From NCBI GenBank assembly GCA_028685185.1, contig JAQUEK010000004.1:100052-164051 (forward strand): 64,000 nt of DNA. Direction: 5' to 3'. The DNA is from Candidatus Altimarinota bacterium (GTDB lineage: Bacteria > Patescibacteriota > Gracilibacteria > BD1-5 > UBA2023). The position numbers and the translations under genes were made by a program. Under the pieces are notes generated by a model. That model was not told the DNA's origin, did not search any database, and saw nothing but the letters and a program-made list of their open reading frames with translations. Below are positions 10,704 to 23,209 of the stretch, in pieces (within the stretch, counting starts at the first letter, position 1; each line of letters begins with the position of its first letter).

Positions 10704-11549
10704 ATGAAAGAGACATTAATTTCTGATAATCAGCAGTTCAATGAGACAATGGAAAAAATCCGATCAGGTGGAATGGATAATCTCCATATCCTTGCAGATT
10801 TCGATAGAACCCTGACAAAAGCATTTTATGACTGAGAAATGAGGCCAAACCTTATCTCTGTTCTCAGGAAGGAATGATATCTTTCAGAAGAATATGTAAA
10901 AAGTGCTTATGCTCTTCATGACCATTATTATCCCATAGAGATAAACCCGAATATCCCAATTATAGAAAAGAAAAAGGAAATGACAGATTGGTGGAATAAG
11001 CATCTTGATCTGCTAGTGAAATCAAAGCTTCATAAAAGCGATATAGAGAAAATAATAGATAGCTGATTCATAGAATTCAGGCCAGCTTTAATTGAATTCA
11101 TAAGATTCCTCAATGAGAATGATATACCTTTGGTTATCATTTCAGCCAATTGACTCTGAACGGATTCAATAAGGATGTTCTTCGAAAAGAATATGATCAT
11201 GTCTGATAACATAAAGATAATATCAAATTGATTCCTGTGGGACAATGATTGAAATGCTGTCTGATATGACAAAAGGGTTATCCACACCTTCAATAAGGAT
11301 GAAACCGTTCTACATGATCATCCTGAGATATATGAGATGGTCAAAGACAGGAAAAATGTCATACTTCTATGAGATTCGACTTGAGATCCTGCAATGATAG
11401 AATGATTTGATTATGACAATCTTCTTAAATTCTGATTTTTGAACGAGAAGGAGAATGAATTCATAGGAAAATACAAGGAGATATATGATGTCGTTATGAC
11501 TGGAGATAATGACTGAGAATTTCTGATATGATTATTCAAAGATCAATAA
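10704..11549 (+). CDS. UMPH-1-type pyrimidine 5'-nucleotidase (HAD superfamily)
   Basis: Predicted to dephosphorylate pyrimidine nucleoside monophosphates (cytosolic 5'-nucleotidase III family). At 281 aa it matches the family length. HAD motif I is ADFDRTLT (about residues 34-41, nucleophile Asp36 and second Asp38); motif II is SANG (about 154); motif III/IV is LLGDSTGDPAM (about 228), which binds Mg. The DGEMRP segment after motif I matches the NGE signature of the UMPH-1 cap. It lies 10 nt upstream of mfd and is probably cotranscribed with it. Confidence 0.85.
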
Positions 11550-11559
11550 TATATAAGAA

Positions 11560-14553
11560 ATGGTCACAATAAAGACAAATACATCATATTTTAACACTTG
11601 AGATCATTTTTCAAGGGTTATTCTGATTTGAGGGAATTTTGAAAACAGAAAGAAAATTCTGTTTTTTGATACTATTGAAGAGTTACATAGGTTCGAGAAG
11701 GTTTGGGATTATTTCAATCCAAAGAACAAAAGCATTGTAATAGATGATTTTAGCGCTCTGCATTCTTATCATTTTGAAAATGCATGAACATATCTGGCTA
11801 TAAAGGATCTGTTTTTTTTAGAAATTCCTGATAAATATGAACTCCAGAAAAGCACGATAGATGTGAGGATCTGAATGGTGATCGAAATCGATGATCTCAT
11901 AAAGAAACTTATAGATTTCTGATATTCGCATTCGGCCCATCTATCGAAAAACTGAAGCTACAATATAGAATGAGATATAGTTAATGTGAGATTTCCTCAC
12001 TGAAGGAATACATATAAGATAAGCTTTTTCGACAATGAGATAGACGAGATCCTGAAGTTAGACAAGGATGACAGCAAAAATGTCGAAAAGCTAAAGGAAC
12101 TGAATATTTATTCAAACGATAAATCTGATATCTGAGGGAAAAAGAGCATAAAGGACAATCTAGACAGGATAAGCTTCATTTTCAGAGACTGAATCAAGAT
12201 TTTCATATGAATCGATTTCATGGAAGAAAAGACATCAATACTCAGCCGACTGGATAATTATGTGGATCTTTCAAATGTCTTCAAAAATCTATGAGAAACC
12301 GATCTTAGAATAAGCGATATCGACATAAACAATGTTGATGAGCTTAAGGAGATCCTGGCGATGAAAAAAACTAAGATATATACAAAAAATGTGAAGACCA
12401 TAACAAACTTTGTCGATTATAACAATATAAGCGATTCTTCGGTTGAAATAATAGAGATAACCGATAAGCGCCTTAATCTGGAGAGTTTCTCGGATTCTGA
12501 ATCTGAGATGATATGCGATGATATACTTTCAAACATATTCATAAAGAAAAGATATAGGAAAAGCCTTTCCAAGGATCTGGATCTGCTGCTTCAGATAAAG
12601 CCGTGAGACTATATAGTCCATATTGACCATTGAGTGTGAATATTCAAACAGATAGTACTTAAAGACCTTTCATGAATCAAAAGGGAATACATTGAAATAG
12701 AATATAGGGAAAACGACAAGCTTTTCGTGCCTATCTGAGAGCTTTACAGGATAAGCAAATACATTTGATCCGAGGATCCGAAACTGACAAGATTAAGCTC
12801 GAATGAATGGAATAAAATTATAAAAAACACTGAAATAGAAGTTGAGAAGATTGCCAAGGAACTTTTGGAGGTATATGCGAAGAGATCGATAGCAAAATGA
12901 TATTCGTTCATCAGATTTGAAAAGAAAGAGGAAGAATTCAGAAAGGGTTTCCCATATATCCATACCATGGATCAGGAAAAATCAATCGTCGAGATACTCG
13001 GAGATATGGAGAAAAGCACGCCGATGGATAGGCTTTTGACTTGAGATGTCGGTTTCTGAAAGACAGAGGTTGCCTGCAATGCCATATACAAGGCATTCCT
13101 GAATAAAAAACAAGTTGCATTGATTTCCCCCCTTGTCATACTTGCATTCGAACATTTTGAATCACTGAAAAAACGATTCAAGGATTTCGGTGTCAGAATC
13201 GAGATAATCACAAGGGTAAGCACATCAAGAGAACAGACATTGATATTGAAGAAGTTGAGAAATTGAGAGATAGATTGCATAATATGAACGCACAGGCTCT
13301 TGTCTGAAGATGTGGAATTCAAGAATCTCTGACTTCTGATAGTAGATGAAGAGCATAAATTCTGAGTCATAGACAAGGAAAAGATAAATAAGATAAGGTC
13401 AAATATAGATATTCTTAGCCTTTCTGCAACCCCTATCCCTCGAAGCCTTAATTTTGCACTGAATTGAATAAAGGAAATCTCTATTATAGCAACTCCGCCG
13501 CAATGAAAAAAACCTATAAGGACCATAGTTTCAAAGTTCAGCGATGAAATAATAATAAATGCAGTGAAAGATGAGCTATCGAGAAAATGACAGGTGATAT
13601 TCATACATAACAGAGTTGCTACGATCGAGTCAATGAAAAAATATCTTGAAGAGATATTGAGGTGAATAAGCATTACGATAACACATTGACAGATGAGCTG
13701 AATAGAGGTTGAGGATAGGATCATGGATTTCAAAAACTGAAAGTATGACATACTTCTTTCAACTACTGTAATAGAGAACTGAGTGAATTTCCTGAACGCT
13801 AACACTATAATAATAAATGATGCCGAGACTTTCTGATTATCCCAGCTTCATCAGCTGCGATGAAGAGTATGAAGATGAAAGACAGAATGACATTGCTATC
13901 TTGTATATAGAAAAGAGAATCTGCCTGATGACGCAAAAAAGAGGCTTGTGACCATAGTGAATAATACACACCTGTGAGCATGATTCGAAATAGCACTGAG
14001 GGATCTTGAGATAAGATGAGCATGAGATATTCTCTGAATAAAACAATCCTGAAAATCAAACGATACCTGAATCTCCCTTTATCTGAAGCTTTTGGAAGAG
14101 AAGATAGAGGAGCTGAAAACATGAGAGTACAGAAACAGGGTCGACTGCAAGATTGAGCTTTCCATCTCATATTATATAAGCGATGAATTCTTCGAGACCG
14201 AAATAGATAAGATAAGCTTTTTCAGGAACATCGAGTCTATAGAGACAATTGAAGACCTTGAATACAGCCATGAGACATTCGCTTATTCTAAGGATTCCAT
14301 ACCTGAAGAATTCGAAAATCTGTTCATGCTTTTGAAAGCAAGGATAATATTATCCCAATATTGAGTGGTCTCGCTTAAAAAAGTTTTAAACAATTACGTT
14401 TTCGAATTCGATAAGAATACAGGGATAGAAAAGATACGTGAATTCCTGAATCTGGATAAGGATTGAAATTTTGTGATACAGACAATACACAAGATAAAGG
14501 TCGATGTAGCGAATTTTGCCTGAGATAAGGAATTTCTTGAAAGTTTGATATAA
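11560..14553 (+). CDS. mfd: Transcription-repair coupling factor
   Basis: DNA translocase that removes stalled RNA polymerase at lesions and recruits UvrA. 997 aa, somewhat shorter than typical Mfd (about 1150); the N-terminal UvrB-like part (1-340) is reduced and poorly conserved. The RNA-polymerase interaction (CarD-like) domain begins near residue 348 (VHIDHGVGIFKQI). Helicase motif I is GDVGFGKT near 494 (two of its glycines UGA), motif II DEEH near 595, the motif III region [11 protein letters not shown], and motif VI LHQLRGRVGRG near 765. The C-terminus resembles the TRCF domain. RecG is the alternative, but the CarD-like domain favours Mfd. uvrA lies elsewhere in the window. Confidence 0.93.
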
Positions 14554-14591
14554 AAGATTTTGTTTTAGGGAAAAATTAATATCATGAATCC

Positions 14592-15560
14592 ATGAAAAAA
14601 TCGAACATAATATTCTTTACATGAGAGAATCAGGTTTTTCTGCAAAAAGAGCTTGATAGATGGGTGAGTGTTTTCATAGAGAAACACTGAGATTTCAATG
14701 TCTCAAAGATAAACAATGAGAACATATCAGCCGAAATATTGGAGACAGAACTTCTGACAATGTCATTTCTTGGCGGTTTCAAACTGATCATGATAGAGGA
14801 CTTCCCATCCAAGATAAATGAGAAAGACACAGAGAAAGAGAATAAGAGGAATTTCGATGAAATAATACTTTCCCTGCTTGATAGGATTCCTGATAGCAAT
14901 TTTGTCTTATTCATAGAATGATTTCCGGATAAAAGGAAAAGTCTATATAAGAAACTGATCGACATCGCACAGGTAAAAGAATATAAGAACCTTGAGTGAG
15001 AAGGCCTTAGGGATTACATCAGAAAAAGGCTTATCAATATAGATACCGATGCTATCACAAGATTGATCCAGTACAAAAATTCAGAGATAAACAAGATTGA
15101 AGCTGAAATAGACAAGCTTTATCTTTTTAAGATGCATGACAGGATAACCGAAGATGATATAAGGAAATATGTGATCCCTGAAATAGAGATATCAATCTTC
15201 CAGTTGACAGATGCGATTTTTGAGCTTAATCCTAAAAAATCCATAGACAGCTTGAATCTTATACTTGAAACAAATAATATCTTTCAGGTTTTCTCGACAA
15301 TAATGTCTAACATGAGAACCTTTCTTTATATAATATATCTATCTAAAGATTGATTGAGCAAAAATGAGATAGTATCGCTTCTCGGTATTCACCCGTTCAT
15401 ATATGACAAATCAAAAAATATAAATCCCGTTAAGATAAAGGAGCTTTTCGAAAAATTCGTCGATATCGACAAGAAATCAAAAAGCTGAGAATTGATTCAG
15501 GATTCGGATAACTGAATAAGGCTTGCATTAGAAAAAAGTTTAATAAATTTGAAAAAGTAG
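14592..15560 (+). CDS. holA: DNA polymerase III delta subunit
   Basis: Clamp-loader subunit that opens the sliding clamp. 322 aa, the usual length. The start FFTGENQVFLQKELDRWV matches the HolA N-terminal pattern (..G.e.yl...el......), followed by the diagnostic middle part (ISAEILETELLTMSFLGGFK, IMIEDF) and a C-terminal helical domain (EISIFQLTDAIFELNPKKS, then NIFQVFSTIMSNMRTFLYI) typical of delta. It begins 38 nt after mfd. The alternative start at ATG 14584 leads quickly to a stop, so 14592 was chosen. Confidence 0.85.
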
Positions 15561-15611
15561 TGTTTTTTTATATAATGTTCAGGTTTATATTTTATAATTT
15601 AATTTCCAAAT

Positions 15612-16520
15612 ATGACAAATCCAGAAAATAAAGATAACAAAAGCCAATTATATATAATCATCTGAGTGATCGGATTGATACTTATCATCTGATGAATCCT
15701 TGTCCTTAACAACAAAGGTACATTCTCATCTGATGACAAAAGCTCAACTGAAGGTAAATTGGTTAAGAATTGAGATACCATCAAGGTTGATTATGTTTGA
15801 AGATTAGAAGATTGAACTATATTCGATGCATCATTGGAAGAATTCGCAAAGAAATCAAAGAATTACTCTGAGGGAAGAAAATTCGAACCGCTTGAATTTA
15901 CGGTCTGAGCTGGTCAGATGATCAAATGATTCGATGCATGAGTTGTTTGAATGAAAGTTGGAGAAAAGAAAACCTTAACTATAAAACCTGCTGATTGATA
16001 TTGAGAGAAGAGCATAAAACAGGATATTCCTTTGAATTACCTTCAGGATAAGATCGTACAAACCGTTCCTGCAGATTCATTCAAGGATAAGATCGTACAA
16101 ACCGTTCCTGCAGAAGCTTTCAAAGATAAGCAATTGAAGGTTTGAGATGTTATAAATGAATCATGAATAACTTGAAAAGTGACTGCAATATCCGATTTAT
16201 GAGTTTCAGTTGAAATAGACAATAAGCAAAACCCTTTCTATGGTAAGAAATTAGCGGTTTGACTACAATCAGATTACCAGTGAAATTGAGTGAAGATAAC
16301 TGCTATATCAGGTACAGGAGTCAGTGTTGAGGTAGACAATAAGCAAAACCCTTTCTATGGTAAGAAATTAGCTGAAGGCTTGGTCTGAAAACTTCCTAAC
16401 TGACAGGATGTCAAGATAGTTTCAATTGGTAAGGAGTCTGTAACAGTTGAAATGAATAACCCTTCAGAACTTGCATGAAAGACTTTGATTTTCGATGTTG
16501 AAGTCAAATCAATAAAATAA
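15612..16520 (+). CDS. Membrane-anchored FKBP/SlyD-type peptidyl-prolyl isomerase with duplicated insert
   Basis: Predicted prolyl isomerase/chaperone held on the outside of the membrane by an N-terminal helix (about residues 12-32, LYIIIGVIGLILIIGGIL). The FKBP core follows: VDYVGRLEDGTIFDAS, GAGQMIKGFDAGVVGMKVG and a KPADGYGE flap end. It continues like SlyD, with the insert-in-flap pattern (VQTVPADSFKDK) and the closing strand LAGKTLIFDVEVKSIK. Unusually, pieces of the insert are repeated: DKIVQTVPA occurs twice in a row, and DNKQNPFYGKKLA occurs twice 39 residues apart. At 302 aa it is therefore much longer than SlyD. A terminator follows immediately. Confidence 0.85.
16045..16370 (+). 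repeat. In-frame duplications within the FKBP gene
   Basis: A 39-bp unit is repeated in tandem (copies start near 16045 and 16084, almost identical). Downstream, about 36 identical bases encoding DNKQNPFYGKKLA occur at 16218 and 16335, giving a 117-bp period. The near identity points to recent duplication or gene conversion. Confidence 0.85.
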
Positions 16521-16534
16521 TCAAATAGCAATTT

Positions 16535-16566
16535 AAAAAATCCGGATTTCTATATCCGGATTTTTT
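16535..16566 (+). terminator. Rho-independent terminator after the FKBP gene
   Basis: AAAAAATCCGGAT and ATCCGGATTTTTT arms around a short loop, followed by a T-run, 14 bases after the stop codon. It also separates this cluster from trmD. Confidence 0.9.
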
Positions 16567-16650
16567 ATTGTTGAAATAAGAACTGACAAGTTAATGTTGA
16601 TTTAATTGCCTAAGAATATAAAATGGCTCAGATATATCTAATATAAATTT

Positions 16651-17298
16651 ATGAAGATACATATACTCACGATGTTCCCTGATTCATTTTCCAGTTATTT
16701 CAAGACAAGCATATTGAGAATAGCCCAGGAAAAGTGAATATTCGAACCGATCATATATAACCTATGCGATTTTTCAGTAAAGAACACAAGAAGGGTTGAT
16801 TCAAGGCCATACTGATGATTCCCTGGAACCATAATATCAGCGGAACCTCTTTATGATGCTATAAATTCAATCGAGGAAAAACATTGAAAATTGGAAAAGA
16901 TATACCTATCACCAAGATGAGAAATGCTTAAGCAGCAAACTTTTGAAAAACTTGCAAAAAATGAAAAAGATCTTATATTAATCTGCGGTCATTATGAATG
17001 AATAGATCAGAGGATAATTGAAATATTCGGCATAAAGGAGATCTCAATCTGAAATTATGTTCTGAGTGGCTGAGAGCTGGCTTCGATGGTTCTTATAGAT
17101 TGAATCGTCAGATTATTGCCGCAAGTGATAAGCGAAAAGTCATTGGAGGAAGAATCATTCTCGAAAAAACTGAAAAGAAAAAAAGAATACCCTCAATATT
17201 CAAGACCTGAAGATTTCCTATGAATCAAAGTTCCGAAGGAATTGCTGAGCTGAGACCCGAAAGAGATCGAAAAATGGAAAAAAAAATTTATTAGTTAA
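16651..17298 (+). CDS. trmD: tRNA (guanine-N1)-methyltransferase
   Basis: Methylates G37 of tRNAs with SAM through a trefoil-knot (SPOUT) fold. Starts MKIHILTMFPDSF, the standard TrmD opening; then SRPYGGFPGTIISAEPL, GHYEGIDQR and the knot signature SIGNYVLSGGELA, all expected. At 215 aa it is slightly shorter than E. coli TrmD (255) and has a reduced C-terminal domain. Most conserved glycines in those motifs are UGA, which makes it one of the best proofs of recoding here. It begins a two-gene unit with the zinc-ribbon membrane protein 11 nt downstream. Confidence 0.95.
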
Positions 17299-17309
17299 TT
17301 AAAATTGTT

Positions 17310-17897
17310 ATGGATTTTTTAAACACTGTATTTGAAAATCTTGTAAGATTCTACCAGCTTATAATACAGAATATAACATTGGACTGAATAATAAAATTCT
17401 CCATATTATATTTTTTCATAATATGGTGAGCATTCATAATCTGGGTTGTAAAAGATATAACAAATAGGACTACAAACCTTTTTCTACAGGTTCTATCAAT
17501 AATAATAGTGATACTTTTCACGCCGATTTTCTGATTGCCGATCTACTTGCTCTTAAGGCCAAGAGCTACTATTTTCGAAAAGTACTATGAGGATGCTGAA
17601 GAGGTTGAATTCGAAGAAGAGAACAATATACAAGAAAATATGAAGAAAGATATAATATTATGTCCATACTGTTCAAAACACATTGATGAAGATTTCTCAT
17701 ATTGCCCATATTGCAAGGAAAAGCTGATAAAGAAATGTGAGAAATGTGCGAAAGATATAAAGATTTTCTGGTCAGCATGCCCATACTGCTGAATAGATGA
17801 AGAAAAGATTAAAAAGAAAGTTGAAAAAATAGAGATCAAGAAAGTTATTAAGAAGAAAGAGCCAGAAATTGAAGAGATAGCTGAAATACAAGAATAA
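17310..17897 (+). CDS. Membrane protein with C-terminal double zinc ribbon (195 aa)
   Basis: Unknown function. Two transmembrane helices near the N-terminus (about residues 28-48 and 60-84) are followed by an acidic linker and a cytoplasmic double zinc ribbon: CPYCSKHIDE, CPYCKEK, CEKCAKD, CPYC (about residues 116-160). The tail is rich in Lys and Glu (about 165-195), likely a charged helix. It follows trmD by 11 nt. Such ribbons usually bind one or two zinc ions and mediate protein or RNA contacts; no enzyme motif is seen. Confidence 0.75.
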
Positions 17898-17930
17898 AAA
17901 AATAACCTGCATCATGCAGGTTATTTTTTT
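17897..17930. terminator. Bidirectional terminator between convergent genes
   Basis: AATAACCTGC/GCAGGTTATT arms with A- and T-runs on the two sides. It serves the zinc-ribbon gene (plus) and the glycosyltransferase gene (minus, stop at 17942). Confidence 0.9.
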
Positions 17931-17941
17931 ATTCTTGGAAC

Positions 17942-19069
17942 TTATTTTGCAAGGTTTTTATTTACAATGTCATTCAGCTCTTCTAGAAATCTCTCTTTCC
18001 TGAATTTCAATGCATGATCCCTTATCTTTATCCTATCATATCTGTCATTTTCAATATTATTATGGAATACTTTGAATTTAGCTACGAAATCAGATCAATC
18101 AGGATCATCGAAAAATTCTCAGCTAAGTCAGCTTATGCTTGTTTCAGTCAATCATCATTGTCATAATCCGAAAACAGGAACTCAAGCACACATGGCCTCA
18201 AGCGGGGTTATTCAGAAATCATCCTTTCCTGGCATTATCGCTCACCTTGCATTCTTATAGTATTCATTGGATTCTTCCCAATGCCTGTATCATGCAAATT
18301 CAATATTAGAGGCTGCGATTGATTCAAGATATGCCTTATGATATCAGTCTCATATGATTATGAACCTATAACCTAAATTGTTGAATGCCCTGACTGCTAT
18401 ATCGACCTTTTTAAATTCGGTAAGCGCTGAAACTATCATATAATATTCCCTTTCCTTCAATTTCTTGTCTCATATTGAAAATATATCAGAATAGACTGAA
18501 GGATAAACTACTTGGGCTCATCTCCTGTAATATTTCGATATTCTCTGTGCAACCTGTTTTGATGCAGCTAAAGCTATATCATGTCTTTGTCACGCCTGAT
18601 AATCCCATTTTCTCAACGAAAAGAACAGTAATCAGAGGAAAAAATTAACTATCTTCTTGATTATCTTAGGATAAGTTATATCTCTCCTATATTCAAATGT
18701 CCAATCCCAAAGATATCTTGCAGGAGAATGATAATAGACTACGAAAAGCGTTTCAGGCTTAGTGATGCATCAATGAGCGAATCAGCTTGATGATGCTATG
18801 ACAAGATCATACTCGCTCAAATCCAAGCTTTCTACTGCCCTAGCCATGAATGGAAGGCAAAATCTTTGGTTTTTAGTTAGCTTGTACATGAATTGCGTCA
18901 ATTTCGCAACTTGCTTTATCCTTGATGCTGGAAACATCTTTGAAACCTTATTCTCATCATATATGAGCGTATATAAGTCAGCTTCAGGATAAAGATCAAG
19001 AATATCTTTGACTACATTTTCGGCTCATCACATTTTTATGAGCATTTCATGTACTACTGCAACTTTCAT
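17942..19069 (-). CDS. GT4-family glycosyltransferase
   Basis: Predicted cytosolic or membrane-associated transferase adding a sugar from a nucleotide-sugar donor to an envelope glycan. 375 aa. N-terminal MKVAVVHEMLIKMGGAENVV is the acceptor-domain glycine loop of GT4 enzymes related to WbaZ. The C-terminal donor site shows GKDDFGITPLEAMCAGVPV with the E-x7-E pattern, then FGLGQGGLTETS. Its ATG overlaps the end of the O-antigen-ligase-like gene by 16 nt, so the two act in one operon, probably on the same polysaccharide. Confidence 0.88.
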
Positions 19070-20337
19070 AATTGTTTTCTTTTATTTTTAAATTTTCAGC
19101 TATTCAGAAACATTCACAGGAACATGAAAAATATCAGCGAAATATATACAGCCTCAAATGTATGCAATAACGAATTCATGACCAGAACTGCTATAAAGGA
19201 TCAAGCGAAGAAGATGCTTACAGAATACAGCCTTAGGAAAATCAATCAGAGTATAGCCATGAAAAAGAAGAATCAAATGAATCATCACTCTACCAATTGC
19301 TGAACATACCAGCTCTCAGGTATGAAATTCTTCTCATCGGTTCATTTCGTATCATGAGATAATCTATATGCAGGTCAGCTGGATGCAAGTCATTTTCAGA
19401 AAGGTTTATTTAAGAATTGGTTGAATCAGATTATCATTCTTTCGGAATGTCATTTTGTTGATCCGGACCTTAATATAATATTCGATATGTTCGTTGAATA
19501 TTTAAGATAGAAGATTCCTCAGATCAAAGTCATGAAAACCAAAAACAATACAAGAAGGGTTTTATGCTTTTTGAAGATTGTTTTAAGATTTACCGCACAT
19601 ACGAAAAATACACCGATAACAACTCAAAGCAAGGAACTTCTTGAATATGTCAGGAATATCAGTCACAGAAGGAAGAATGTTCAGAAAAACAGATAGAAAT
19701 AATATTCTTTCCTATTTTTAAGATAATGAAACAGAAGTCATATGTATGTGAGAATGAAAAACGCAGCCTGATTGGGTCAGTCGAAAATTCATTGGAATCT
19801 CCTTATATTCGCTCATTCTATTCAATGGTATATAGGTACGCTCTGTCATGAATTCCAGCTGCTCAATGTAGATGAGAATCATATGTGTGTCAAGACAATC
19901 TCTCCTATGGCAAACCTTATTGCCGATCATATCAAAATCGCCGATCCTCAGGAAATAAGGAATATTTTTATGTAATAGGACAGCTTTTCCTGCAACATAT
20001 AGCTTCAGTGCTTAAAAATCATGAACAGCAGAAGGAATTCGAAATCATATCTTGCTCAGTAAATGAAAGCTTTTATGGAAATTAGATTGATAGCCGAAAT
20101 AAGGATAAGATATCATACATATAGGAATACAGCGTAATCAAGCTTATCAAAAACGAATTTCGCTCTTGTTTTTATCTTATCATAAATCAAAACTCATAAT
20201 AATGCCAATATGAAGACTTCCTTATAAACAGAAACTATTCATAGGTTTAGCTTGAACTGGAAAAATACTGAGATTATGACATTAAAGGGCAATACAATAA
20301 GAAAGGCCCTTGTAAGTCTGTCGAAAATTTTATTCAT
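19054..20337 (-). CDS. O-antigen ligase/polymerase-like membrane protein
   Basis: 427 aa, polytopic (about ten or more helices). Belongs by pattern to the WaaL/Wzy_C family: a long periplasm-side loop holds NIRRFQGIFDGPNQAA and, further on, FLTYSRSSLLG, the conserved Wzy_C segment, then HDTKGTDEKNF. Likely moves or polymerises a lipid-linked glycan at the outer face of the membrane. Start ATG 20335-20337 directly abuts the stop of the 44-aa gene (no spacer); its end overlaps the glycosyltransferase. The ligase or polymerase choice cannot be made from sequence. Confidence 0.8.
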
Positions 20338-20472
20338 TTATATTAGATTTAGCATGTTATTATATGAAATGCCGTTATCTGTACCTGTGAAGAACACTGA
20401 GAACATCGGTACAAGGAATCATAATATTATAGCTATTACAGCTAGAATCGATACTATTTTCTTTAGTTTCAT
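20338..20472 (-). CDS. Small membrane peptide (44 aa)
   Basis: MKLKKIVSILAVIAIILGFL begins a single hydrophobic segment; the tail TGTDNGISYNNMLNLI is polar. Its ATG overlaps the end of the 894-aa gene by 10 nt, and its TAA touches the next start. The compact overlap on both sides argues that it is real although short. No family recognised. Confidence 0.6.
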
Positions 20473-23147
20473 GTAATTGGAATGTTAACATTAAAGCCTT
20501 CTGAGTCTATAAAAACTTTCTGTAAATTCAAGTCTATTTTCAAATTCGAAGATCCTGGCCTGTAATAATATTTCAATGTATCCAAATAGTATCATATATC
20601 CTTTATCTTTGTCTCAAGATCTTTAACATAGATCTTTTCTGGTAATATCGAAACCGAATCTCAATTAAACTCGAATGATTTATCATCTGTTGTTCTTACT
20701 TTAATCATCATATCCGAGAACATGTGTTCTTTGAATATATATGATGAACTGATTTCAGAATTGTTGGCAGATTTGTTCGTTTCAAATGAGTTTTTTATAT
20801 CTTTAATATAGATTATATATTCTCAATTCTGGGTTTTGGCAGTTATATTCTGGAATCTTATATTCAAAGCATTATTGATGAATTTGAAATCCTTGCTAAT
20901 TAGCTCATTCTGTATGAATAGCTTTATCTCTATCGGCATCTGATCTATATTTTCAGTATTTACATCTTCAGGATTCTCATTTTTATCATTTTGCTGGCTA
21001 GGTTCAAGATATGTCTTAACAAAGATATTCCTGAAATCATATCTCTGCTTTTCCAATGGGTCCTGTTCCGAAGTAAATAAGCTTTTCAGATATTTCTGTT
21101 TTTCTTCTAAAGAGATCGGCAATCATTTGAACTGACTATTCTTTTTTCCTTCATTATCAATATATATGAGATCATATACTATATATCAGTTAGGATTCAA
21201 TTTAAATGTAAAATTATGTCCCTGGATATAAACCGAAATATCATAGAATCAATCCTTATTGAAATTATTGGAAACCTTCAATGTTTCCATATCGATATCA
21301 TTGAACTGAGACATGTATGCATTGAGTTTTTCCTCGCTCAAGCTTTCATCCTTTATGAAATCAAGTCATTTTACATTCTTGTTTTCAGCATTGAGGTTTA
21401 TCTTGATAATATATGAGCTATAATTGTTTATTATTGCCAGTATGGATTTCAATTTAAGGAACTTATCCCTGAGAATCACATAACTATCGCTTGAACCTGT
21501 TTTATTTCACAGATTCTTATAATAGAATGCTTTTTTTTCTAAAAGCTCTTTTGATCAGGCTGAATATATGTCACTTAGCCTATCAAGCTCTTCTTTCGGT
21601 ATATTGGCATAATTCTCTCATCCATATTTAGGTTTCAAGATAAGTCACTTGCTTGTTTCAGAGAAATATGTTTCAAGTATCGTGTCATTAAGCCTTGATA
21701 ATATCCTTGAATAATTGAAGAATTCAGTCGATACAAGTCAGAATTTCTTGAAATTATCATTTCATAGCGAATCATAATAATAGTTCGTGATATCGAAAAG
21801 GTAGAATAATATATTAAGAGAATATTTTGATGTATTTATATTAGCGCTCAGATACTGCGTAAGGAAGAATGAAAAAGGGAGAAAATCATCTTTTCATAAA
21901 GTCTTGTTTCAGATAAGATTTCATAAGTATATATCAACATAAGTATCTAGATTTGTTCTTTTCAGATCTGAAAAGATATAAGACATATATATATCAGATA
22001 ATGTTGAATAATATTCATCTCAAGATACGTTTGGGATTATATTCTTTGTTATCTTCAAGAAATTATTCTGATCTTTGAACAATATGTTCTCATTGCTTTT
22101 AAGTAATGATCAATAATAGGAGACATAGAAATAATTCTTGAAAATCTCTATTCATTCATTATATAGTTCATCTCATTGGAGCTTCATATCGTTGAATATC
22201 GATTTTATGCTGTTTTGCATATCAATTGAATTTTGCTGACTGCTTCATTCATTCGTAAGATTCCGCTTATTTGCAAAAAAGTGTATCAGATTCTTTGAAA
22301 GCAGATTTTTTAAATAGATATCCTTTTTTGTATTATTAAAGAACATGAACGGATAAGTATTTATGAATGATTCTCAGCTTATGTCGCTATCTTTGGATGA
22401 AATGATATCGGTATACAGCTTTGAGAATTTCGAAAACTTGTTCTTGAAATCATAATCGACCATTTTAAGAAGTGCTTTTCATTTCGAGTTATTCTTATCG
22501 GTCAGGAGATATTCGACAAATGTCGGGCTCTTTATATCAAGGTATGATATGTTGTCGATAGTCGCAACCCTTAATATATCGGCTCATTTTAGGTTTATGT
22601 TATATTCAGGATAATATTGGAAAAGCAATGCCGGAAAAAGATTGAAAGATGTCACTTCCTCATTACCTGACATCATCTTGATCTTAAGAAGCGAATTATA
22701 TGAATATACCCTGTTTATATTTTCCTGGTTTATAACCATGAAAAGTCATTTTCACAGCTGTGCGATCGATAATCATGCGCTTTTGATTTCATATTTATTG
22801 AATATGTCATTAAGCGAAAATATATATATTCATCTTCAGATTTCTATGACATATTTTCAATCATCCGTTTTTGACGTTGAAATAGGATTCTGTGCTTCAG
22901 AATAATAATATATTCAATCTATCGGTGTTATTTTCTTATAAAAGAATCCGTTCGTTCAAATCTTCTTAACCTCTTTGAAATCATATTTGTCATCATTCTC
23001 TTCTATTTTGAAATTCTTTTCATCCCTATCTAAAAAATCAGACACCTCATCATTCGTATAAGAAGCTGTTTCTTTTATATATAGGGTCAATCATATAAGA
23101 CAAAGCGCCATAATGGCAACGATAGAGATATATACTGGTTTTTTCAT
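20463..23147 (-). CDS. Large membrane-anchored protein of unknown function (894 aa)
   Basis: One N-terminal helix (YISIVAIMALCLIG, about residues 5-24) with no clear cleavage site, then about 870 mostly polar residues rich in Asn, Lys, Tyr and Ser with many UGA-Gly. The N-proximal part (FYKKITPIDGIYYYSEAQNP) suggests a beta-rich external domain; the middle is helical. No catalytic motif was recognised. It lies between the PLD-like lipoprotein and the ligase/glycosyltransferase genes and overlaps the 44-aa gene by 10 nt, so it may be a partner in envelope glycan handling; that is inference. Table-25 frame from ATG 23145-23147 to TAA 20463-20465 has no break. Confidence 0.7.
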
Positions 23148-23209
23148 ATAAGATAATTAACATAATTTTGCATTATTATATATCTTTAGAAAAAGAATCA
23201 AAGTTTATT

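Noticed and set aside
12361..12606. Separate 81-codon gene
   Set aside because: It is an internal in-frame segment of mfd between UGA-Gly codons, not an independent gene.
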